DNA of 64,000 bases from Halioglobus maricola (GTDB lineage Bacteria; Pseudomonadota; Gammaproteobacteria; Pseudomonadales; Halieaceae). Position numbers and translations under genes: made by a program. The DNA lies in NCBI RefSeq assembly GCF_009388985.1, contig NZ_CP036422.1:4106501-4170500 (forward strand), given 5' to 3'. The first letter of the stretch is position 1. Every line of letters starts with the position of its first letter. This document shows, piece after piece, positions 17,243 to 25,424 of the stretch. Under the pieces are notes generated by a model. The model searched no databases. It was not told the origin of the DNA and saw only the letters and a list, made by a program, of their open reading frames with translations.

Positions 17243-17821
17243 ATGGCCCAGGATTTTGCTAAAAAGAAGAGCGCTCCGCGCAAGAAGGCACCAGCCCGCA
17301 AAAAGCAACCCGCCAAGAAAACCGGCGGCGGTTTCGCGAGTGGCATCAAATGGTATGGCGCAGGCACGTTTACCGGGATTTTCCTGAGCTTTTTGTTCTA
17401 TCTGGGTACCCTCCCGCCATCGAGCGGCCCGCAAACAACAGGGGCGGAGTCGTCCGCTGCAACCGAAGAACAAGGCCCACCCAAGCCACGTTTCGACTTC
17501 TACACCATGTTGCCCGAGCAAAACATTGAAGAAGATATGCCAGCGCCCCCGCCCACAGACACGCTGGCGGAAGCCAACAAGCCGTCGGAGTACTACCTCC
17601 TACAGGCGGGCTCCTTCCGCCAGCAGGAAGACGCCGACCGACGCAGAGCCCAGCTACTGCTGTTAGGCCTGGAGCCCAGCATCCGCGAGAGTGACGGCGA
17701 CAATGGCCGCTGGTTCCGGGTTTACCTCGGCCCCTTCGAAACACGCTCAAAGATGTCCAAGGCCCGCGGTCTGACCGCGGCACAGAATATCGATACGCTG
17801 GTCCTGAAACGCAGCGGCTAA
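17243..17821 (+). CDS. ftsN: SPOR-domain membrane protein, FtsN-like
   Basis: This is a probable FtsN-type cell division protein that binds denuded septal glycan through a SPOR domain. The 192-residue product has a Lys/Arg/Ala-rich cytoplasmic N-terminus (about residues 1-32), one transmembrane helix (about 36-54), a Pro/Glu-rich periplasmic linker, and a C-terminal SPOR domain starting at YYLLQAGSF and including WFRVYLGPF. The same place between argS and hslV holds an FtsN-like gene in Pseudomonas. The symbol is inferred from architecture and position; another SPOR protein cannot be excluded. Start ATG 17243 is chosen because the frame upstream lies in argS. Confidence 0.82.
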   Translation: MAQDFAKKKSAPRKKAPARKKQPAKKTGGGFASGIKWYGAGTFTGIFLSFLFYLGTLPPSSGPQTTGAESSAATEEQGPPKPRFDFYTMLPEQNIEEDMPAPPPTDTLAEANKPSEYYLLQAGSFRQQEDADRRRAQLLLLGLEPSIRESDGDNGRWFRVYLGPFETRSKMSKARGLTAAQNIDTLVLKRSG

Positions 17822-17836
17822 TCCCACACCCGCGTT

Positions 17837-17865
17837 CTTGAATTTCTCCATCAGCATCCCCATAT
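17837..17865 (+). promoter_or_regulatory. Heat-shock (sigma-32) promoter of hslVU
   Basis: CTTGAA (17837-17842) is followed after 15 nt by CCCCATAT (17858-17865), which is the RpoH consensus. Transcription would begin near 17872, about 20 nt before the hslV GTG. The hslVU operon is a known RpoH target in E. coli, which strengthens the call. Confidence 0.85.
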
Positions 17866-17892
17866 CTGCATAACTACTGCAGGAGACTCCGC

Positions 17893-18444
17893 GTGAAACA
17901 ATTCGACGGCACAACTATTCTGTCCGTGCGTCGCGGCAACACCGTCGTGATCGGCGGCGATGGCCAGGTGACCATGGGCAACACGGTGATGAAGGGCAAT
18001 GCCCGCAAGGTGCGCCGACTGTACAAGGGCCAGGTGATCGCCGGATTCGCCGGTGGCACCGCCGACGCCTTCACCCTGTTCGAACTGTTTGAGGCCCAAC
18101 TGGAAAAGCACCAGGGACACCTGGTACGCGCCGCGGTGGAGCTGGCGAAAGCCTGGCGAACTGAACGCTCCCTGCGTCAGCTTGAGGCTCTGCTCGCGGT
18201 AGCCGATCGAGAAACGTCACTGATCATCACCGGCAATGGCGATGTCATTGAACCTGAAGACAACCTCATTGCCATTGGCTCCGGCGGTCCTTTTGCCCAA
18301 TCGGCGGCTCGCGCCCTGCTGGACAACACCGACCTGGACGCGCGCGATATTGTCGAAAAAGGCCTCGAAATCGCCGGCGATATCTGTATATACACCAATC
18401 ACAACCGCACCATCGAAGAACTCGATTGCGGTGACACCGACTAG
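17893..18444 (+). CDS. hslV: ATP-dependent protease peptidase subunit HslV
   Basis: HslV is the proteasome-like peptidase of the HslUV (ClpYQ) protease. The 183-residue product has the N-terminal nucleophile fold with TTILSVRR, GGDGQVTMGNTVMKGNARKVR and the GSGG segment. The start is GTG at 17893, with AGGAG at ideal spacing. Unlike E. coli and Pseudomonas HslV, where the catalytic Thr follows the initiator Met directly, the reading frame encodes MKQFDG before the first Thr. A six-residue propeptide must therefore be removed to expose it. No other start codon lies next to the Thr codon. Confidence 0.97.
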   Translation: MKQFDGTTILSVRRGNTVVIGGDGQVTMGNTVMKGNARKVRRLYKGQVIAGFAGGTADAFTLFELFEAQLEKHQGHLVRAAVELAKAWRTERSLRQLEALLAVADRETSLIITGNGDVIEPEDNLIAIGSGGPFAQSAARALLDNTDLDARDIVEKGLEIAGDICIYTNHNRTIEELDCGDTD

Positions 18445-18454
18445 GCTGCACCCC

Positions 18455-19777
18455 ATGTCCAATATGACCCCCCGGGAAATTGTCTCGGAACTCGACAAGC
18501 ACATCATCGGCCAGCACGAGGCCAAGCGCGCCGTCGCCATCGCCTTGCGCAACCGCTGGCGGCGCATGCAGTTGGCGGAAGAGCTGCGCGCCGAGATAAC
18601 CCCCAAGAATATTCTTATGATCGGCCCCACCGGGGTCGGCAAAACCGAGATTGCCCGCCGGCTGGCGAAGCTGGCCAATGCGCCCTTCGTGAAAGTCGAA
18701 GCCACAAAATTCACCGAGGTGGGTTATGTTGGCCGCGATGTAGAGTCGATTGTTCGCGATCTGGTGGACGTCTCCATCAAGATGCTGCGCGAACAGGAGA
18801 TCACCCGGGTTCGCTTCCGCGCCGAGGAGGCCGCCGAAGAGCGTATTCTCGACATTCTTCTGCCACCAGCTCGCGACGCGCAGGCCAGCACCGGCGAGAA
18901 CACTCGCCAGCTACTGCGCAAGAAGCTGCGCGAGGGCGACCTGGACGACAAGGAAATAGAAGTAGACATCAGCACCCCCGCCATGGGCATGGAAATCATG
19001 GCGCCTCCCGGCATGGAAGAAATGACCAACCAACTACAGGGCATGTTCTCAAACATGTCCAAAGGTCAGCGCAAAACCCAGAAAATGCCGGTAAAAGCGG
19101 CATTTACCGCCCTCTGCGATGAAGAGGCCGGCAAAATGGTGAATGAGGAAGAGCTCAAACAAAAAGCGGTCGAAGCGGCCGAGCAAAATGGCATCGTCTT
19201 TATCGATGAACTGGACAAAGTCGCCAAGCGCACCGAAGGAGCTGGTGCCGATGTGTCCCGCGAAGGTGTGCAGCGCGACCTGCTGCCGCTGATCGAAGGG
19301 TCCACTGTCAGCACCAAGCACGGCATGATCAAGACCGACCACATTCTATTCATCACCTCTGGTGCGTTTCACCTGGCCAAGCCTTCAGATCTCATTCCTG
19401 AACTGCAGGGTCGCCTGCCCATCCGGGTGGAGCTCAGCGCCCTCACACCGGAAGATTTTGAGCGAATTCTCACCGAACCCAACGCATCCCTGACTGAGCA
19501 ATACCAGGCCCTGCTGCAAACCGAGGGTTTGTCTGTGGAATTTACCCCCGAAGGTTTGCGCCAGATTGCGGAGACGGCCTGGCAGGTAAACGAGAAAACA
19601 GAGAACATTGGCGCCCGGCGCCTGCACACGGTCATGGAGCGGCTGCTGGACGAAGCGTCATTTGAAGCGGCCGACGCCGGCCTCTCCGACGATGCCGTGA
19701 CCGTGGATGCGGCTTACGTTAGCGATAAGCTCGAGGCGCTCAGTGCCGACGAAGATTTGTCGCGTTTCATCCTGTAA
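18455..19777 (+). CDS. hslU: ATP-dependent protease ATPase subunit HslU
   Basis: HslU is the AAA+ unfoldase that feeds substrates to HslV. From ATG 18455 the product is 440 residues, the family length. It shows the N-terminal TPREIVSELDKHIIGQ, Walker A GPTGVGKTE, the pore loop GYVGRDVES, an intermediate (I) domain with KMPVKAAF, Walker B GIVFIDELDK, sensor region ITSGAFH and the C-terminal domain. It begins 10 nt after the hslV stop, and the pair is driven by the sigma-32 promoter upstream. The upstream extension of the frame overlaps hslV and is rejected. Confidence 0.97.
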   Translation: MSNMTPREIVSELDKHIIGQHEAKRAVAIALRNRWRRMQLAEELRAEITPKNILMIGPTGVGKTEIARRLAKLANAPFVKVEATKFTEVGYVGRDVESIVRDLVDVSIKMLREQEITRVRFRAEEAAEERILDILLPPARDAQASTGENTRQLLRKKLREGDLDDKEIEVDISTPAMGMEIMAPPGMEEMTNQLQGMFSNMSKGQRKTQKMPVKAAFTALCDEEAGKMVNEEELKQKAVEAAEQNGIVFIDELDKVAKRTEGAGADVSREGVQRDLLPLIEGSTVSTKHGMIKTDHILFITSGAFHLAKPSDLIPELQGRLPIRVELSALTPEDFERILTEPNASLTEQYQALLQTEGLSVEFTPEGLRQIAETAWQVNEKTENIGARRLHTVMERLLDEASFEAADAGLSDDAVTVDAAYVSDKLEALSADEDLSRFIL

Positions 19778-19779
19778 GC

Positions 19780-20169
19780 ATGAGCGACTCCACGCGCCCA
19801 GAGGGTATCCAGTTGCACACGCGCTCACGCGAGCTTGAGCTGAGCTATAAAGATGGCCAGAACTACCGCTTGAGTTGCGAGTTCCTGCGGGTGCTATCCC
19901 CCTCAGCTGAGGTCAAGGGGCACGGCCCTGGCCAGGAAGTCCTGCAAACCGGCAAATTAAACGTCGCCATCACCGCTATCCGCCCGGTCGGAAACTACGC
20001 TCTGCAACTGGTCTTCGACGACGGCCACGACAGCGGTCTCTACTCCTGGGACTACCTGCACCAGCTCTGCACCGAGCATGATCAACTGTGGCAAGCCTAT
20101 CTCGACAAACTCAGTGCCGCCGGCGCCAACCGGGACCCAGACGTTCAGGTCGTGCAGCTCAAGCTCTAG
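19780..20169 (+). CDS. DUF971 family protein
   Basis: This is a small 129-residue protein of the DUF971 family, related to the N-terminal domain of gamma-butyrobetaine hydroxylase and often proposed to act near iron-sulfur proteins. Family features seen are the start GIQLHTRSRELEL, YRLSCEFLRVLSPSAEV, and YALQLVFDDGHDSGLYSWDYL. It starts 2 nt after hslU, so it is likely the third gene of the heat-shock operon. The biochemical role is not known. Confidence 0.88.
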   Translation: MSDSTRPEGIQLHTRSRELELSYKDGQNYRLSCEFLRVLSPSAEVKGHGPGQEVLQTGKLNVAITAIRPVGNYALQLVFDDGHDSGLYSWDYLHQLCTEHDQLWQAYLDKLSAAGANRDPDVQVVQLKL

Positions 20170-20170
20170 A

Positions 20171-20200
20171 CTGACGGCGGCCGCCCTCTCGGGGTACAAT
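20171..20200 (+). promoter_or_regulatory. Candidate sigma-70 promoter for ubiE
   Basis: CTGACG (20171-20176) and TACAAT (20195-20200) are separated by 18 nt, directly after the DUF971 gene. The following ubiE gene has a full AGGAGG ribosome-binding site at 20211-20216. Confidence 0.5.
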
Positions 20201-20220
20201 GCCCGCCCTCAGGAGGATTC

Positions 20221-20970
20221 ATGAGCGAGAAACAAAAAACTCATTTCGGCTATCAACAGGTCGATACAGAAGCCAAAGCAGGTATGGTGGCAGACGTGTT
20301 CCACTCGGTGGCAGCGCGCTATGACCTGATGAACGATCTGATGTCGGGTGGCGTTCACCGCATCTGGAAACGTTTTACGATCGAGCTCTCTGGCGTACGC
20401 AAAGGCCACAGCGTCCTCGACATCGCAGGCGGTACCGGCGACCTCGCGGCCAAGTTTTCCCGCATTGTGGGAGATGACGGTCGAGTGGTGCTCGCCGATA
20501 TTAACGATTCCATGCTTAAAGTCGGGCGCGACAAACTGCTGGATACTGGCCACCAGGGCAACATCGAGTTTGTCCAGGCAGATGCCCAGTTCCTGCCGTT
20601 TCCCGACGATAGCTTCGATTGCATCACCATCGCTTTCGGCCTGCGCAATGTGACCGCCAAGGAAACTGCGCTTCGCTCGATGCTGCGGGTGCTCAAGCCC
20701 GGTGGCCGCCTGCTGGTGCTGGAATTTTCAAAACCCGAGAATGAACTGCTCAGCAAGGCCTACGACACTTATTCTTTCCGCCTTCTGCCATTGATGGGCC
20801 AACTGGTCGCCGGCGATTCCGAAAGCTACCAGTACCTCGCCGAATCGATCCGTATGCATCCTGACCAGGATACGCTGAAAGATATGATGGAAGATGCGGG
20901 CTTCGCCCGGGTGGAATACCACAACATGACCGGTGGTATCGTCGCCCTGCACAAAGGCATCAAGGCCTGA
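20221..20970 (+). CDS. ubiE: Ubiquinone/menaquinone C-methyltransferase
   Basis: UbiE C-methylates the benzoquinol ring in ubiquinone (and menaquinone) synthesis using S-adenosylmethionine. The 249-residue product has the start THFGYQQV, VFHSVAARYDLMND, the SAM-binding motif DIAGGTGDLA, AFGLRNVT, and the LVLEFSKP segment. AGGAGG stands five bases before the ATG. It leads a ubiE-ubiJ-ubiB cluster that recurs in gammaproteobacteria. Confidence 0.97.
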   Translation: MSEKQKTHFGYQQVDTEAKAGMVADVFHSVAARYDLMNDLMSGGVHRIWKRFTIELSGVRKGHSVLDIAGGTGDLAAKFSRIVGDDGRVVLADINDSMLKVGRDKLLDTGHQGNIEFVQADAQFLPFPDDSFDCITIAFGLRNVTAKETALRSMLRVLKPGGRLLVLEFSKPENELLSKAYDTYSFRLLPLMGQLVAGDSESYQYLAESIRMHPDQDTLKDMMEDAGFARVEYHNMTGGIVALHKGIKA

Positions 20971-20971
20971 G

Positions 20972-21631
20972 ATGACCGGGGAGATCAATCCCACAATCCA
21001 CACTGCGGGCCTCGCGGCGTTGGAAGCAGCTGCCAACCGCGCACTGAAGCTGGCACCGGAAGCCGGTGCGCGCCTGGCACCTTTGCACGACGAAGTATTC
21101 GCCCTGCACTGTACGGCACCCGCGGTAGCGATCTACCTTCAGCCCAGGGACGACGGAATTGCCTTTATGGGCATCTACGACGGACCCGTCACAACCAGTA
21201 TCAAAGGCGAAGCCAATGATTTCGCTGAACTCGCCGCCTCCAGTGATCCCGCCGCCACCCTGATCAACGGCAAGCTGGAATTACAGGGTGACAGTGCCCC
21301 GCTGATTGAATTGCAGAAAGTGCTCGCAGGACTGGACCTTGATTGGGAAGCACCGTTGGTAGAAGGGCTTGGCGATGTAGCTGGCCACCAACTCGCCGCT
21401 GTCCTGCGCGCCACATTCAACTGGGGTCGCCAGGCCGGCACCAGCCTTGAACGTCAGTGGAGTGAATTCATCCACGAGGAAGCGAGACTCACTCCACCGC
21501 GATTGGAGTTGGAAGATTTCTACCGCGATGTACAGGAGCTTTCACTGCAGGTGGAGCGTCTGGAATCGCGCATAGCACGCATAACACGCAAAATAGCGGC
21601 TGCAAAAACAAACACACAGGGGCGCGGCTAG
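20972..21631 (+). CDS. ubiJ: Ubiquinone biosynthesis accessory factor UbiJ (SCP2 domain)
   Basis: UbiJ is a lipid-binding scaffold that supports the late, soluble steps of ubiquinone synthesis with UbiK. The 219-residue product has an N-terminal SCP2-like domain (LHCTAPAVAIYLQPRDDGI, then GDSAPLIELQKVLAGLDLDWEAPL) and a C-terminal coiled coil (VQELSLQVERLESRIARI). The ATG at 20972 is one base after the ubiE stop (TGAGATG); the upstream frame extension lies inside ubiE. Position between ubiE and ubiB supports the call. Confidence 0.93.
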   Translation: MTGEINPTIHTAGLAALEAAANRALKLAPEAGARLAPLHDEVFALHCTAPAVAIYLQPRDDGIAFMGIYDGPVTTSIKGEANDFAELAASSDPAATLINGKLELQGDSAPLIELQKVLAGLDLDWEAPLVEGLGDVAGHQLAAVLRATFNWGRQAGTSLERQWSEFIHEEARLTPPRLELEDFYRDVQELSLQVERLESRIARITRKIAAAKTNTQGRG

Positions 21632-21632
21632 T

Positions 21633-23276
21633 ATGTCTCGCGCCCTGCGCCTGGCCAAAATCCTGCGCACCGCTGGCCGCTACCGACTGGACGAGTTGGT
21701 CGACGCAGACCGCCTTCCCAAATCGCTTCGCTGGGGGCTCAAGGTTTTCCCCTGGCGCCTGGCGAGCAGCCCAAATCTGTCGCGCGGTGAGCGCCTGCGC
21801 AAGGCGCTGGAAGAGCTGGGGCCCGTGTTTATCAAGTTCGGCCAGATGCTCTCTACCCGACGCGACCTGCTACCGGAAGACATTGCCTCTGAGCTCGCCA
21901 AGCTGCAAGACGATGTACCGCCTTTCCCGGAGGCAGAATCGCTTGCCATTATCGAACGCGCTCTCGGGAGCCCCATCGACAAGCTCTACGCCAGCTTCGA
22001 AACCACACCCATGGCGTCGGCCTCCGTCGCCCAGGTACACGCTGCCACACTGCATAGTGGTGAAGAGGTGGTGGTGAAAGTAGTGCGGCCCGATATTGAG
22101 CCGATCATCCGCCAGGACCTGGCTCTTATGTATACCCTCGCCAGAGCAGTAGAGCGCTATGTGCCCGATGGGCGACGGCTGCGTCCGGTGGAAGTTGTCA
22201 GCGACTACGAGCTGGTCATTCTGGACGAGCTGGACCTGGGTCGGGAAGCGGCCAATGCCTCGCAACTGCGGCGCAACTTCGAAGGTAGTAACCTGGTGTA
22301 CGTTCCCCAGGTGCACTGGGACTACAGCTGCCGCCAGGTGTATACCATGGAGCGCATCTCGGGTATTCCAGTGACGGACATGGATACCCTGCGCAACCTC
22401 AATGTCGACCTTAAACTGCTGGCCGAGCGAGGCGTGGAGATTTTCTTTACCCAGGTACTGCGCGATAGTTTCTTTCACGCAGACATGCACCCGGGCAACA
22501 TCTTTGTCGACGCCACCGACCCGCAGAACCCAGGCTATATCGCCGTGGATTGTGCAATCATCGGCGCGCTGTCAGAGTCGGACCAGTACTATCTCGCGCG
22601 CAACCTGCTCGCTATTTTCCGCCGCGACTATCACGAAGTGGCCCAGCTCCACGTCGAATGTGGCTGGGTGCCACCCAACACAAGGGTGCAAGATTTCGAA
22701 TCTGCTATGCGCGCCGTGTGCGAACCGATCTTCGAACGTCCCATCAGCGAAATATCCTTTGGCGAGCTGTTGATCTATCTGTTTCGCACGGCCCGCCGTT
22801 TCGACATGGAGGTCCAGCCCTCACTGGTACTGCTGCAGAAGACCCTGCTCAACATCGAGGGTCTGGGCCGTCAGCTGTATCCAGAGCTCAACCTGTGGGA
22901 TACCGCCCAACCCTTCCTTGAGGAGTGGGTGGCGGAACGCTATTCACCCCAATCGATGCTCAAGCGGCTGCAGCGCCACGCCCCCTCCTGGCTCGAGCAA
23001 TTGCCTCAATTACCCGACGTAGTTATGGACAATCTGCAGCACGCCCGGGAGCTGGAGCAACGCTTCGATCTGCAGCAGCAAAGGGTACAAAAATTACAGC
23101 AGGAAACTCAAAAGGCAGTGCGTCAAAGGCGGCGATTCCTGGCGGCCGCACTCGCCTGTGGCGCGGCAGTACTGTTTGCGATCCCCGGTGCCTGGAATCA
23201 GCTACTGCAAGCGCCACTCGCCACCTGGCTGCTCGGGGCCCTGGGCCTTGCGCTGCTGTGGCCGCGGGAGTCGTGA
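21633..23276 (+). CDS. ubiB: Ubiquinone biosynthesis atypical kinase UbiB
   Basis: UbiB is an ABC1/ADCK-type ATPase needed for ubiquinone synthesis at the inner membrane. The 547-residue product shows the family hallmark KFGQ in FIKFGQMLSTRRDLLP, the Ala-rich nucleotide loop (MASASVAQVHAA), the catalytic-loop segment FFHADMHPGN, and two C-terminal transmembrane helices (about residues 505-545). It starts one base after the ubiJ stop. Confidence 0.96.
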   Translation: MSRALRLAKILRTAGRYRLDELVDADRLPKSLRWGLKVFPWRLASSPNLSRGERLRKALEELGPVFIKFGQMLSTRRDLLPEDIASELAKLQDDVPPFPEAESLAIIERALGSPIDKLYASFETTPMASASVAQVHAATLHSGEEVVVKVVRPDIEPIIRQDLALMYTLARAVERYVPDGRRLRPVEVVSDYELVILDELDLGREAANASQLRRNFEGSNLVYVPQVHWDYSCRQVYTMERISGIPVTDMDTLRNLNVDLKLLAERGVEIFFTQVLRDSFFHADMHPGNIFVDATDPQNPGYIAVDCAIIGALSESDQYYLARNLLAIFRRDYHEVAQLHVECGWVPPNTRVQDFESAMRAVCEPIFERPISEISFGELLIYLFRTARRFDMEVQPSLVLLQKTLLNIEGLGRQLYPELNLWDTAQPFLEEWVAERYSPQSMLKRLQRHAPSWLEQLPQLPDVVMDNLQHARELEQRFDLQQQRVQKLQQETQKAVRQRRRFLAAALACGAAVLFAIPGAWNQLLQAPLATWLLGALGLALLWPRES

Positions 23277-23324
23277 GCAAGAGTACCCTGTGCCATAATG
23301 GTGCACCCCGATGGAATAATCGAA

Positions 23325-23711
23325 ATGTTCACGCAACAAGTTAAATGGAACGAAGACGGCCTGGTACCGGCTATCGCCCAGGACTGGCAGACGGGCGAGG
23401 TGCTGATGATGGCGTGGATGAACGCCGAGGCGCTCGAGCTTACCGCCCGCGAGGGGCGAGGTATCTACTGGTCCCGCTCGCGAGGCGCACTCTGGCGCAA
23501 GGGTGAAGAGTCCGGCAATATCCAGCATTTGAAGGAACTCCGCCTGGATTGTGACGGCGACACCGTGCTGCTGAAAGTCGAACAAGTTGGCGGCATTGCC
23601 TGTCATACTGGCAGACGCCACTGTTTCTACTTCAAGTATGACGAAGGCGAATGGCGCACAACAGAAGAAGTGTTGCGCGACCCCAGCGAGCTATACGGGA
23701 GCAAACAATGA
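23325..23711 (+). CDS. hisI: Phosphoribosyl-AMP cyclohydrolase
   Basis: This enzyme opens the adenine ring of PR-AMP in histidine synthesis. It is a stand-alone domain here, not fused to HisE as in E. coli. The protein from ATG 23325 is 128 residues and shows LMMAWMNAEAL, YWSRSRGALWRKGEESGN, LDCDGDTVLLKV and the cysteine/histidine metal region ACHTGRRHCFY. An in-frame ATG at 23298 would add nine residues that do not look family-like. Its stop overlaps the hisE start (ATGA). Confidence 0.95.
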   Translation: MFTQQVKWNEDGLVPAIAQDWQTGEVLMMAWMNAEALELTAREGRGIYWSRSRGALWRKGEESGNIQHLKELRLDCDGDTVLLKVEQVGGIACHTGRRHCFYFKYDEGEWRTTEEVLRDPSELYGSKQ

Positions 23712-24040
23712 GTGACGTCCTGAGCCAGTTGGCAGTGACCCTGGAGCAGCGCAAGTCCGCGGCGGCGGATGAGTCTTACGTCGCCAGCCTCTATGCCAAA
23801 GGGCTGAACAAAATTCTGGAAAAAATCGGTGAAGAAGCCACCGAAGTCATCCTGGCGGCCAAGGATCTTGAAAACGGCGGCAGCCGCGAGGAACTGGTCG
23901 GCGAGGTGGCGGACCTTTGGTTTCACAGTATGGTCGCCCTCGCTCAACTCGATGTGGAACACAGCGAGGTCCTCGATTGCCTGGCAGAGCGGTTTGGCCT
24001 GTCGGGCCTTGAAGAAAAAGCCTCCAGAGCACCGAAGTAA
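23708..24040 (+). CDS. hisE: Phosphoribosyl-ATP pyrophosphatase
   Basis: HisE hydrolyses PR-ATP to PR-AMP, the step before HisI. The 110-residue all-helical product has the MazG-like metal-binding motif EKIGEEATEVILAAK, and the partner helix with EVADLWFHSMVAL. The start overlaps the hisI stop by four bases. The hisI-hisE-tatABC order matches Pseudomonas. Confidence 0.95.
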   Translation: MSDVLSQLAVTLEQRKSAAADESYVASLYAKGLNKILEKIGEEATEVILAAKDLENGGSREELVGEVADLWFHSMVALAQLDVEHSEVLDCLAERFGLSGLEEKASRAPK

Positions 24041-24078
24041 TCGCTAAATTGAATCAACAGAAAGTAGTGGAGTAAGTC

Positions 24079-24279
24079 ATGGGAATAGGTGGAATTAGTG
24101 TCTGGCAACTACTGATCATTCTCGCCATCGTTGTAATGCTTTTTGGTACCAAGCGCCTGCGTACTCTCGGTTCCGATCTGGGCAGCGCAGTAAAGGGGTT
24201 CAAGAACAGCATGACCGAGGAAGGCGCAGCCGACCCGGAAGAGAAAGCCCCCTCTGACGAAGAAGCGAAGGACAAGTAA
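24079..24279 (+). CDS. tatA: Sec-independent translocase subunit TatA
   Basis: TatA multimerises to permit passage of folded proteins across the inner membrane. The 66-residue product has one N-terminal membrane helix (SVWQLLIILAIVVMLFG), the hinge and an amphipathic helix starting at TKRLRTLGSDLGSAVKGFK, then an acidic tail. It is the first of three tat genes in a row. Confidence 0.96.
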   Translation: MGIGGISVWQLLIILAIVVMLFGTKRLRTLGSDLGSAVKGFKNSMTEEGAADPEEKAPSDEEAKDK

Positions 24280-24285
24280 GCACCG

Positions 24286-24630
24286 ATGTTCGACATTGGC
24301 TTCACCGAACTGGTCATTGTCGCCATCGTCGGCCTATTGGTTATTGGCCCGGAGCGTCTGCCCGGGGCTATCCGTACCGGTAGCGCGTGGCTCGGCCGCA
24401 TAAAACGCGGCTTCAGCGACATAAAGCGTGAAGTAGAGCAGGAACTGCACAACGACGGCGTCATGCAGGAACTGAAAAAAACCCAACAGCAGCTGAGCGA
24501 TGAAGCCTCCGGCCTCGCCAAAAACGTGCAGCGAGCGGCCGAAGATCTCAACCCCCTGAGTGAACCCGAAGACCAAGCCGGTGCCGCTAGAAAAGCTGGC
24601 CCTGACAACACAGCAGATAAAGCCGAATGA
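24286..24630 (+). CDS. tatB: Sec-independent translocase subunit TatB
   Basis: TatB forms the twin-arginine signal receptor with TatC. The 114-residue product begins MFDIGFTELVIVAIVGLLV, with the Glu at residue 8 typical of TatB, then the GPERLPG hinge and an amphipathic charged helix with an extended polar tail. Its stop overlaps the tatC start (ATGA). Confidence 0.96.
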   Translation: MFDIGFTELVIVAIVGLLVIGPERLPGAIRTGSAWLGRIKRGFSDIKREVEQELHNDGVMQELKKTQQQLSDEASGLAKNVQRAAEDLNPLSEPEDQAGAARKAGPDNTADKAE

Positions 24631-25376
24631 GCGAAGCTGATATCGACGACCAGCCCCTGCCGCTGGTCGCCCACCTGACCGAACTCCGCGACCGCATCTT
24701 ACGCGCGTTGGTAGCCGTGCTGGTGGTGTTTATCTGCCTGTTTCCGTTCGCCAACGAAATCTACACTTTCGTCTCCGAACCGCTGCGGGCCCTGTTGCCC
24801 GAGGGCGCGACTATGATCGCCACCGAGGTAGCCTCGCCCTTTCTCACCCCGTTCAAACTGACCCTGGTTACAGCGGTATTCGCAGCCATTCCCTACATCC
24901 TGTATCAGATCTGGAGTTTCGTGGCCCCAGGGATGTACAAGCACGAAAAGCGCTTTGCCATTCCCATGCTGGTGTCGAGCATCGCCCTGTTCTACGCGGG
25001 TGCGGCATTTGCCTACTTCGTGGTGTTCCCGCTTATCTTTGCCTTCTTTACCAGTGTCGGCCCGGAAGGCATCACTATCATGACGGACATCAACAGCTAC
25101 CTGAATTTTGTGCTCAAGCTGTTTTTCGCATTCGGGGTTGCCTTCGAGATCCCGATCGCTGCCATCATCATGATCTGGGCCGGCATCACCGATGCCGACA
25201 CGCTGGCCAGAAAAAGGCCCTACATCATCGTAGGGTGCTTCATTTTTGGCATGCTGCTCACCCCACCGGACGTGATCTCACAGTCTCTGCTGGCCATCCC
25301 CATGTGGATTCTATTTGAGTTCGGCGTGTTCTTCGGTCGCTTCGTACAAAAACGCGAAGAAGTGGACAGCGCCTAA
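24627..25376 (+). CDS. tatC: Sec-independent translocase subunit TatC
   Basis: TatC is the polytopic receptor subunit of the twin-arginine translocase. The 249-residue product has six predicted membrane helices. Family motifs are PLVAHLTELRDRI at the cytoplasmic N-terminus (contacting the twin arginines), SPFLTPFKL, FVAPGMYKHEK, and the C-terminal LTPPDVISQ. It overlaps tatB by four bases. Confidence 0.97.
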   Translation: MSEADIDDQPLPLVAHLTELRDRILRALVAVLVVFICLFPFANEIYTFVSEPLRALLPEGATMIATEVASPFLTPFKLTLVTAVFAAIPYILYQIWSFVAPGMYKHEKRFAIPMLVSSIALFYAGAAFAYFVVFPLIFAFFTSVGPEGITIMTDINSYLNFVLKLFFAFGVAFEIPIAAIIMIWAGITDADTLARKRPYIIVGCFIFGMLLTPPDVISQSLLAIPMWILFEFGVFFGRFVQKREEVDSA

Positions 25377-25424
25377 ACCGCCGCTTTGCGCTACCATGGT
25401 GCCTCGAGCATCAGGACCTGCCCC

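Noticed and set aside
23294..23309. NtrC-like half palindrome (CATAATGGTGCA) near the hisI start
   Set aside because: Only one half matches the operator, there is no sigma-54 box nearby, and it lies between ubiB and hisI where nitrogen control is not expected.
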